A stretch of DNA of 38,304 nt from Actinocrinis puniceicyclus. Its GTDB lineage: Bacteria; Actinomycetota; Actinomycetes; Streptomycetales; Catenulisporaceae. The DNA lies in contig NZ_JAGSXH010000058.1 of NCBI RefSeq assembly GCF_018283645.1, positions 1 through 38,304 on the forward strand, written 5' to 3'. Shown one piece after another: positions 16,049-23,400 of this stretch (the first letter of the stretch is position 1; each line of letters starts with the position of its first letter). Below the pieces are notes generated by a model. That model was not told where the DNA came from. It searched no databases and saw only the letters and a list, made by a program, of their open reading frames with translations. A program made the position numbers and the translations under genes.

Positions 16049-17835
16049 GCGTTCCTCCCCAGGTGGCGCCAGCCGGCGGGGGCGGCGAGCCGGAATACGC
16101 CCCAGACGAGGGCGATCACGAGCAGCGCGGCGAGGATCGCGATGACCTGCATCGCGGTGCCGCCGCCGTAGTCGTAGTTGGCCAGCGCCTTCTCGATGCC
16201 GACGGAGACCGGCGGATGGTCGGGCGGGTAGAGCAGCTGGGAGACCGGCAGTTCCAGCACGGTCGCGCCGAAGGTGAGCGACCAGGCCGACAGCAGCGGG
16301 CGGGCGAGCAGCGGCAGGGTGAGGCGCAGCCAGGAGCCGAGCGGCCCGTGGCCGTGCACCCGGCCGGCCTCGCGCATCGACTCCTGCAACTGTCCGGCCG
16401 CGCCGAAGAGCACGCGGGCGGCGGGCGGCAGCGCGGTGGCGACGTAGCCGAGCACGAGCAGCGTCGTGGTCTGATACAGGTGGATGCCCAGGTCGTTGGT
16501 CAGCGGCAGGTTGTAGGCGAAGATGTATCCGGCCGCGAACACGATGCCCGGCAGCGCCACGGCGGCGAGCAGCAGCAGGTCCAGCAGCCGCGCGGAACGA
16601 CGGGAGCGGCGGCCGGTGAGCGTGCGGGCCACGACCAGGCCGAGCAGCACGGTGACGGTCGCGGTGACCGCGGCCAGCTGCGTCGAGAACAGCAGCGGCT
16701 GGCGCAGCGCCGCACTGGAGAGCACGCGGCCGTAGTTGGACAGGGTGAAGCCGTGGCTGCCCAGCAGCGACCCGAGGCCGTCGATCAACGATGCGCTGAC
16801 GGCGCCGAACGCGGGCACCCCCAAGCAGGCCCCGACCAGCAGCGTCATGCCGGCGACCGCGGCCGCGGCGGCCTGCTTCGGCAGGGCGCGGCGGCGGGCC
16901 GGGCGGGTGCGGCCGCCCAGCACGCGGTAGCTGCGGCCGCGCAGCGCGGCGGACTGGGCCAGCAGCGCCAGGCCGGCCATGCCCAGCAGGACCCAGCCGA
17001 CCGCGGCGGCCACCGGGAACTGCACCGGGAAGTTGTCCACCGCGTTGTAGAGCGCGAAGGTCGCCACGGGGAAATGCGCGTCGTTGGCGAGCGTGGCCGC
17101 CACGCCGAAGTCGCTGACCGATTCGGCGAACACGATCGCGAGCGCGGACCACAGGGCGGGGGCCAGCAGCCCGGCCACGGTGCGCGCGGCGGCCGCCCGC
17201 CCGCCGCCGTGCACGCGCACCGCGGCCTCGAACTCCTCCCCCAGGCCGCGCAGTCCGGCGCCGATCGCCAGGTAGGCGAACGGAATGCCCTTGACCGTCA
17301 GGACCATGATGACTCCGGCGGGACCGTAGAGCAGGGTCCGGGCGAAGCCGTCCGGCACGCCGAGCAGATCGAGTACGCCCTGGGGTTCGAGCAGCCGTTC
17401 CCAGCCCAGCGCGATCAGATAGGAGGGCACGAGCAGCAGCGCGAACATCGACGCGCTCCACACTCTGCGCCCGGGCACGGCGGTGCGCTGCACGGTCCAC
17501 GCCACCGCGCCGCCGAGCACGGCGGCCAGCAGCGCGCTGGCGACGCCGACCAGCAGCGAGTCGCCGATGCCGCGCAGCAGCGGACCGGAGAGAGCGCCGC
17601 GGAACCCGTCGAGGGTGAGCCATGCGCCGCCCTGGCCGAAGAGCCTCGGGCTGACGGCGACGAGCAGGAAAAGCGCGATCGGCAACAGCAGGATCGCCAC
17701 GACCAGGGCCCAGAAGACGGCCATGGGCGCGGCGCGCAGCCGGCCGCCCGCCGAGCGCCGTCCGGTGAGCCCGCCGCGCGGTGCGGGCACGACGGTCGGC
17801 GCCGGCGCGCTCGGCTCAAGGCTCTGCGCGGTCAT
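16045..17835 (-). CDS. ABC transporter permease, fused double-domain (FbpB type)
   Basis: This 596-residue protein contains two binding-protein-dependent transport permease domains in one chain, as in FbpB-type ferric iron permeases. Each half has about six helices and an EAA-type coupling loop: EEFEAAVRVHGGG in the first half (near 210) and ESMREAGRVHGHG in the second (near 490). It forms the channel that the ATPase drives. ATG 17835 follows a strong GGGAGGAG, and the stop overlaps the ATPase start. A strong hairpin separates it from the binding-protein gene upstream. Family assignment is firm; the substrate is not. Confidence 0.9.
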   Translation of the reverse strand: MTAQSLEPSAPAPTVVPAPRGGLTGRRSAGGRLRAAPMAVFWALVVAILLLPIALFLLVAVSPRLFGQGGAWLTLDGFRGALSGPLLRGIGDSLLVGVASALLAAVLGGAVAWTVQRTAVPGRRVWSASMFALLLVPSYLIALGWERLLEPQGVLDLLGVPDGFARTLLYGPAGVIMVLTVKGIPFAYLAIGAGLRGLGEEFEAAVRVHGGGRAAAARTVAGLLAPALWSALAIVFAESVSDFGVAATLANDAHFPVATFALYNAVDNFPVQFPVAAAVGWVLLGMAGLALLAQSAALRGRSYRVLGGRTRPARRRALPKQAAAAAVAGMTLLVGACLGVPAFGAVSASLIDGLGSLLGSHGFTLSNYGRVLSSAALRQPLLFSTQLAAVTATVTVLLGLVVARTLTGRRSRRSARLLDLLLLAAVALPGIVFAAGYIFAYNLPLTNDLGIHLYQTTTLLVLGYVATALPPAARVLFGAAGQLQESMREAGRVHGHGPLGSWLRLTLPLLARPLLSAWSLTFGATVLELPVSQLLYPPDHPPVSVGIEKALANYDYGGGTAMQVIAILAALLVIALVWGVFRLAAPAGWRHLGRNA

Positions 17836-17861
17836 GCTTTCCGCTCCTCCCGGTGACGTCC

Positions 17862-17894
17862 GTGGGGGCCGCCCTATGCGCGGGCGGCCCCCAC
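17862..17894 (-). terminator. Intercistronic hairpin between binding protein and permease
   Basis: GTGGGGGCCGCC pairs perfectly with GGCGGCCCCCAC over a nine-base loop. It begins 7 bp past the binding-protein stop codon and ends 27 bp before the permease start. Such hairpins commonly act as partial terminators or 3' RNA stabilisers, so that binding protein is made in excess over the membrane components. Confidence 0.75.
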
Positions 17895-17901
17895 GTCCTG
17901 G

Positions 17902-19008
17902 CTACTTGATGTCGGTGTCGAAGAAGGTGTTGATCTGGTTCTCCAGCGGGCCCCAGAAGTAGGGGTCGAGGCGCTGGTACTGGGCGGGCAGCGGCGGCAT
18001 GCCGGCCCGCGGCGAGACGCCGGGGACGACGGGCCAGTACAGCGAGTCGCCGCTCGGGTCGCCGCTCTGCATCGCCGCCTGCCCGGCCGGGGAGAGCACG
18101 TACTGCACGAACTTCTCGGCTTCGGCCTGCAGGTTCGCCGGGGCGCCCTTGTCGATGCCGATGACGCCGGGCAGCAGGGTGGACTGCGGCAGGTACACGA
18201 TCTTCGGGTCGAAGTTCGCGTTCTTCGGGGCCTTGGCCACCTCGCCGAGCGCCGCCGAGCTCTGGATGATCCCGTAGTCGATCTGGCCGGTCTCCAGGGC
18301 GTGCAGGGTGTCACCGTTGGTCGGGAACACGTGCAGCCCGTTGCCCTTGAGCCGGGTCAGGAAGCTCTCCCCCGCCTTCACTCCGCCGTTTTGGCCGCCG
18401 AGCTGGTTCATCAGGCCGGCGATCAGCGGGTAGGTCGGGCCCGACTGCGACGGGTCGTTCATGCCGACCTTGCCCTTGTACGCGGCGCCGGCCAGGTCCT
18501 GCCAGGTGGTGGGCGCGGCGCCGGCGGCCTTGGCGGCGTTGTAGATGAGGGCCGGGACGACGGTGGTGCTGACCGGGATGTAGGCGTGGTCGGCGGGCAC
18601 CAGCGCCTGGCCGGCCGGGGTCAGGGTGACCGGCGGGGTGTAGTCCAGCAGTTGTCCCTGCTTGTCCAGGGCCGCGAACGCCGTGTCGCCGTCGACCCAC
18701 AGCACGTCCCACTGCGGGTTGTTACGCTCGGCCGAGACCTTGGTCAGCAGGGGGCCGGTGCTGTCGTCGTCGAGCTTGACCGGGATTCCGGTGGCCGCGG
18801 TGAACGCCTTGGTCACCGGGGCGTCATAGCCCTGGGCCGAGTAGACGACCAGCGGTGCGACCGCGGCCGGCGCGGAAGCCGTACCGGAAGAACCCGCCGC
18901 GCCCGCGGTGGTGGTGCCACCCGCTGAGTTACCGCAGGCGGTGGCGGCCACGGCCAGCAGCAGGACTGCGGCGCCGACTCCGGCGTCCCGCCGTTTCCAG
19001 GAGATCAT
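17902..19008 (-). CDS. ABC transporter substrate-binding lipoprotein, ferric iron (AfuA/FbpA) type
   Basis: A 368-residue extracytoplasmic solute-binding protein. A basic N-terminus and hydrophobic stretch end in a lipobox-like ATAC followed by GNS, so it should be a lipoprotein. The mature part starts with a Ser/Thr/Ala-rich linker and then LVVYSAQGYDAPVTKAF, the first strand typical of the COG1840 family; WDVLWVDGDTAFAAL and SGPTYPLI are further family-like segments. No adjacent Tyr-Tyr pair, which binds iron in FbpA, is present, so thiamine, phosphonate or polyamine ligands remain possible. ATG 19008 is chosen; a GTG at 19020 lies too close to its upstream GAG. A candidate operator and TACATAT box lie just upstream. 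Confidence 0.85.
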   Translation of the reverse strand: MISWKRRDAGVGAAVLLLAVAATACGNSAGGTTTAGAAGSSGTASAPAAVAPLVVYSAQGYDAPVTKAFTAATGIPVKLDDDSTGPLLTKVSAERNNPQWDVLWVDGDTAFAALDKQGQLLDYTPPVTLTPAGQALVPADHAYIPVSTTVVPALIYNAAKAAGAAPTTWQDLAGAAYKGKVGMNDPSQSGPTYPLIAGLMNQLGGQNGGVKAGESFLTRLKGNGLHVFPTNGDTLHALETGQIDYGIIQSSAALGEVAKAPKNANFDPKIVYLPQSTLLPGVIGIDKGAPANLQAEAEKFVQYVLSPAGQAAMQSGDPSGDSLYWPVVPGVSPRAGMPPLPAQYQRLDPYFWGPLENQINTFFDTDIK

Positions 19009-19038
19009 TGATCTTCTCACCTCGACACGCTCGGATAT

Positions 19039-19053
19039 GTAACCGTCGTTAGG
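19039..19053 (-). promoter_or_regulatory. Candidate operator palindrome, site 2
   Basis: On the minus strand this reads CCTAACGACGGTTAC, with the inverted arms TAAC and GTTA around a GACG core. It lies 30 bp before the binding-protein ATG and overlaps a TACATAT box that could be the -10 element, so a bound repressor would block transcription. It matches site 1 (14807-14820) at 12 of 14 positions. Confidence 0.5.
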
Positions 19054-19274
19054 AATCGTGCGTGACGATCAAGACGAGGTGGCGAGGGTCAAGTGACCGG
19101 TACATGAACTGCTGGCCACCGCTTGGCGAGCGGGCGAGAATGACCCGGTTTCGGCCGGTGCACTCGCCCGATCGGGCGCCGAGACCGGTAAGCGAGCCGA
19201 TGCGTGCGGTGATGCCCGGGGCACGGGACCTTCACCGACGTCAGTCCGAAGGACGCGCCGGTCAATCCGGATGA

Positions 19275-19326
19275 CGCCCCGACCGCGCCGGTACCGCCGA
19301 TGGCGGGTACCTGCGCGGTCGGGGCG
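19275..19326. terminator. Nested perfect hairpin downstream of the hydrolase gene
   Basis: A 13-bp outer stem CGCCCCGACCGCG / CGCGGTCGGGGCG (19275-19287 and 19314-19326) encloses an inner stem formed by GGTACCGCC and GGCGGGTACC with one bulge. It starts 53 bp beyond the hydrolase stop codon on the minus strand and should stop read-through into the ABC operon promoter. Confidence 0.8.
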
Positions 19327-19379
19327 AGTCGTGCTTCTGCCGGCCACCGTCTTCGAGGAGGGCGGAGACCCGCGCGCTC

Positions 19380-20144
19380 CTACTTCAGGTGCCGGGCGAA
19401 GAACCGGTTCGCGTCGTCCTCCTCGAACCGCGGGACGCCGGCGTGGCCGCCGAGGTTGGCGTGCAGTGTCTTCTCCTTGGAGCCGAAGGCGTCGAACAGG
19501 TCCAGGGCCTGTTGCCGGTTGTTTCCTTCGTCGTCCCACTGCAGCAGGACCTGAAGCGGGATGGCGACCTGCCGGGCCTCCTCGAACACGGCGCGGGGCA
19601 CGAAAGTGCCGGCGAACATAACGGCGGCCGCGATGCGCGGCTCGAGCACCGCCAGCCGGATGCCGATCGCGATCACCCCTCCCGCGTACCCGACCGGGCC
19701 GCCGATCCCGGGCAGCGAAAGCAGGGCGTCCAGGGTGGCCCGCCATTCCGGTACCGCCCTTTCGACCAGCGGCAGGACGAGCCGGTCGACGATCTCTTCG
19801 ACCGGCTCGCCGGTCTCCAGCGCCCGCCGCAGGTCGGCGCGGGCCTGCTCGGCGGCGGCGGAACGAGGCCGGTCGCCGCTGCCGGGCAGCTCGATGGTCG
19901 CCGCGGCGAAGCCCTCCGCCGCGCGGTACCGGGCCCGGGCCGCCAGGCGGGGATACATCTCGCGCAGTCCGCCGGGGTGGCCGAGCAGGATCAGCCGGGC
20001 CGGAGCGGACGTGGATGCGGATCCGGATGTGGATCCGGACGTGGATGCGGATCCGGGCGTCCACAGGATGCCGGGGATCTCGCCGAGGGTGAATTCGCGT
20101 TCGAGGACGCCGTCGTCGAGGCGCTGCTCGGAGGTGAATCGCAT
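19380..20144 (-). CDS. Alpha/beta hydrolase (dienelactone hydrolase-like), nucleophile Ser apparently lost
   Basis: This 254-residue protein has the alpha/beta-hydrolase layout: LILLGHPGG near the oxyanion strand, the nucleophile-elbow region PVGYAGGVIAIG, an acid-bearing LLQWDDEGN and a late His in GGHAGVP. The elbow normally reads GxSxG, but here residue 154 is Ala (GCG codon at 19683-19685), one base away from Ser (TCG). The Asp and His are kept. The protein may thus be inactive, or may bind rather than cleave its ligand. Near the N-terminus a Ser/Thr/Gly repeat (GSASTSGSTSGSAST) is inserted before the first core strand. ATG 20144 follows a weak GAAAGG. No operon partner is evident. Confidence 0.82.
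   Translation of the reverse strand: MRFTSEQRLDDGVLEREFTLGEIPGILWTPGSASTSGSTSGSASTSAPARLILLGHPGGLREMYPRLAARARYRAAEGFAAATIELPGSGDRPRSAAAEQARADLRRALETGEPVEEIVDRLVLPLVERAVPEWRATLDALLSLPGIGGPVGYAGGVIAIGIRLAVLEPRIAAAVMFAGTFVPRAVFEEARQVAIPLQVLLQWDDEGNNRQQALDLFDAFGSKEKTLHANLGGHAGVPRFEEDDANRFFARHLK
20006..20056 (-). repeat. Repeat inside the hydrolase gene (30-bp period)
   Basis: A 21-bp segment starting CGGACGTGGATGCGGATC at 20006 recurs exactly at 20036, with a related GGATGTGGATCC between. It encodes alternating Gly/Ser/Ala/Thr residues in a likely surface loop. Confidence 0.85.
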
Positions 20145-20451
20145 GGTCGTGCCTTTCGGGAGTGCTCGCGAACGGCGCTCCCGGACGACCTATCGTCCGA
20201 CCGTGACCCCGGAGGGGAGCACCCATGTCGATACGTTCACGGGTACCACCTCCTCGGTCTCTGGCACGGCTTCCGGAAAGCTAGCAGCGCGCGTCGCGGT
20301 CCGCCAACAGGTTTTCGCGCAGACCCCGGGGCTCGCCGCGAGGGCGGTCCAGCGCGCTCCCACAGGCGTCCCGCGCCGCGGATCGCGCCACAGCTGTCCC
20401 GATCGCCCAAGCGAACCCTCCCGCGGATTTCCACGCCCGCGGCCTGGTCGA
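20145..20451. other. Intergenic region with a possible leader ORF
   Basis: The region lies between the end of the EssC-like gene and the hydrolase gene. The only distinct element is a 16-codon frame on the minus strand (20190-20240) behind a strong ribosome-binding site. No clear terminator was found for the EssC-like gene; a CCGCGG direct/palindromic pair at 20421-20442 is too weak to call. Confidence 0.45.
20190..20240 (-). CDS. Possible 16-residue leader peptide
   Basis: A GTG start follows a perfect GAGGAGG at 20249-20255 with 8 bp spacing, and the frame MNVSTWVLPSGVTVGR ends 45 bp before the hydrolase ATG. The ribosome-binding site is stronger than that of the hydrolase itself. It could be a leader peptide, or simply the tail of a chance frame. 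No repeat of regulatory codons is visible. Confidence 0.25.
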   Translation of the reverse strand: MNVSTWVLPSGVTVGR

Positions 20452-23400
20452 TCACGCGATTGCACGCATGAGACCGGAGGCGTCGTCGGCTAGCGCGACC
20501 TGCACGACCGCCGACTTGCCGGAGTTCAGGAACAGTGCGCGGCCCGGCGGGAAGTCGTCACGGTCGAGCTTGCTCGTGTTCAGCCCGGGGAAGACCTGCG
20601 GATCGGACGCGTCGGGAGTCAGCAACAGCCCGGCCGGTCCCGACTTCAGCTTCGACATCAGCGACGAGGCCGAGATGGGAACGTTCTGCAACGCCGCCGT
20701 CTCGCTCTGGACGACCAGCAGCCCGTGGCCCATCAAGCACGCGGGGACCAACTGCTCCAGCCCGGTGCGCGTCTGATCGAGCGTGAGGAACGGCACCAGC
20801 TCATCGACGAACAGCGCGACTCGCCGCTGCGGGTCGCGCGCGGCCACCGCCGTCGCGAACTCCTTGAGCAGCTTCTCAGCTTCCTGCGGGTCGCCGGCGC
20901 GGCTCTCCCACAGGGGCAGCGAGTACGTCTCCGCCTCGCTCGCACCGAGGTAGAACAGGCGCGTCCCCGGCTTCCAGCGATGCAGCGCGGCAGCGACCGT
21001 GCGCAGCGCCGTGCGACGACCGGAACCGGCCGGACCGGCGATCAGCAGCGTGCCGCGCGGCGCGAAGGCCACCGGCTCCAGGTCGCGCAGGCCACGAGCG
21101 AAGACCGGTCGTCCTTCCCGCTCGGAGGGTAGCTGCGCGAGCGGGATCAGCTCGTCGAGCCTGGCCACCCCGGGCGCCGCCGGGACGCCCTCCTCGATCA
21201 TCTCCTGAGCCAGAACCCGGATGTTCGCCGCCTGATCTCCGAGTGCCGGAGCGGTACCGAGGATCGCGGCCTGGATCTCGGCGCGGCCGATCAGTCCCCG
21301 GCCGGGCGGGGAGGTCTGCTTCAGGATGTTCGCCGGTACGCCAAGGCCGCTGTAGCCGCTGTCCTCCGTCATCCGCAGCACCACGCGCTGCTGCATGGTC
21401 GAGGCCAGGCCGGCCGGCACCGAGTTGGCGCGGTCGGCGCTCAGTACCACGTGCACGCCGACCGGCCGGCCCTCGGCGGCGATCGCGGCGAGCTGGTTGA
21501 AGACGTGCGCGCGGCCCGGGATCCCGTCGTACGCCTGGCGCAGCGGCAGGAAGTTGTCGATCAGAAGCAGGACCCTGGGTTCCTCCCAGCAGCCGGTGCG
21601 GGCGCGGTAGTCGGTGACGGTGCCGCAGTCCACCGCCGCGTACGCCTGCTTACGCCGGGAGACCAACTCGGTGAGGGTGCCCACCAGCCGTTCCACCCGC
21701 TCATCGTCCTCGCCGGGAATCACCGCGCCGACGTGCGGCAGTTCTTCCAGCATCGCCAGCGCGCGGGTGCCGAAGTCGAGGGCGTACACCTGGCACGGCC
21801 CGGCGTGCGCGGGGAAGCCGGCGGCGATGGCGAGCGCGCGCAACAGCGTGCTCTTGCCGGAGCCGCTCGCGCCGTACACCGCGAGGTTTCCGTGCACGTC
21901 CGGTTCGAAGGCGACGGTCGGCTGCGCCTGGTTCTCCGGGTCGTCCCGCACACCGAAGACCAGTGCGGGTGCCGCTCCCGGCGCGGCCGGGTCGAGCAGC
22001 GTGACCAGGTCGTAGACCGCTTGCAGCGGCGCCCGCCAGGGCAGCCGCGGCGCGGGCAGCACGGCCTGGGCGCTGGCCGCGCGGATCGCCTCGACGAGCC
22101 GGGCGAGGTCGGTGGGGCCCTGGTTGGCCGGTGCCTGCGTGGTCTCGGTCCGCCAGGGCGAACCGCCGCCGAACCGCAACTCCTCGACCTGGATCTGCGC
22201 GGGCGGCGGCTGCTCGCTGGTCCAGCCGCCGGCGTAGGCGGTCTGGAACGGGATCAGCCGGCCCGGCCCGGTCTTCGACACCGCGCGGCCCGGGTATCCG
22301 GGGTCGAAGTAGGCCGCGTCCTTCACGCCGAGCACGTCCAGGCTGTCGGCCTCGTCGGCCACGCGCAGCGCGACGCGCAGGTTGGTGTTGGCACGCAGGT
22401 TCGGGGTGATGACGCCGCCCGGGCGCTGCGTGGCCAGGATCAGGTGCACGCCGAGCGAACGGCCGCGCTGCGCCACGTCGATCATGCCGTCGACGAATTC
22501 GGGCAGCTCCTTGACCAGCGCGGCGAATTCGTCCACGACGATGACGAGGCTCGGCGGTGCCTCGGCTACGCCCAGCTTCTCCAACTCGATCAGGTCCTTG
22601 GCGCGGTACTTGGCGAACAGCCGCTCGCGGTAGCGCAGTTCGGCGCCGAGGCTGATCAGTGCTCTGCGTACAAGGTGCTGGTCGAGGTCGGTGACCAGGC
22701 CGATGGCGTGCGGCAGGGTGCTCAGGCCGCCGAACGCGGAGCCGCCCTTGTAGTCGACCAGCAGGAAGGTGACCCGCTGCGGGCTGTAGTTGGCGGCCAG
22801 GGCGAGGATCCAGGATTGCAGCAGCTCGCTCTTCCCGGCGCCGGTGGTGCCGCCCACCAGGGCGTGCGGCCCGTCGGCACGCAGGTCGAGCGAGTGCACA
22901 CCGGTCGCGGTGCGGCCGATGAACGCGCGCAGGCCGCCGGCGTGCCGGGCGGGCTTCTCCGGCGCGCGCGGCCCTGTGACGATCGACTGGTTCGCGCTCC
23001 ACCGGCCGAGCACCGCCTCGGCCTGCGGGGAGAGCAGGTCTTCGTAGATGCTCAGCAGCGGGACGGATCCGGGCAGGTCGCCCTCATCCTCGACCCGCGC
23101 GCCCGCGTCGACCAGCGGCGCCAGCGCGCGGGCCAGGTCGAGCGCTTCGCGGCGGGAGACGCCCTCGACTGCCAGCGGCTCGACGCTCTGCCCGGCGCGC
23201 AGGAACGCGGCGGTCGCGTGCCGCGGGTCCTGGGTGTAGGTCACCACGACCCGGCAGGCGGCCGGCAGCAGGGCTCGGTCAGAGGCGAGCCAGAGCACGT
23301 GCACGCCGAGCGGGCCGCCGCGTTCGGCCAGCTCGACCAGACGGCTGCGCTCCACCGGCGCGTCGTTCTCGACCAGGACCAGGATCGCCGGCCCGCGCCC

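Larger units (their letters stand above)
19009..19379. other. Intergenic region: promoter of the ABC operon and terminator of the hydrolase gene
   Basis: This 371-bp gap contains the candidate operator at 19039-19053 with a TACATAT (-10-like) box beside it, both serving the binding-protein gene on the minus strand, and a long nested hairpin at 19275-19326 behind the hydrolase gene. Short open frames between them (for example at 19062-19274 on the + strand) have no ribosome-binding site and unsuitable codon use, so no gene is called. Confidence 0.6.

Noticed and set aside
16036-17856. A 606-codon open frame on the + strand opposite the permease gene
   Set aside because: Its composition (Gln, Arg, Gly, His-rich) is that of an antisense frame in GC-rich DNA. 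The opposite strand encodes a clear ABC permease with ribosome-binding site and motifs.
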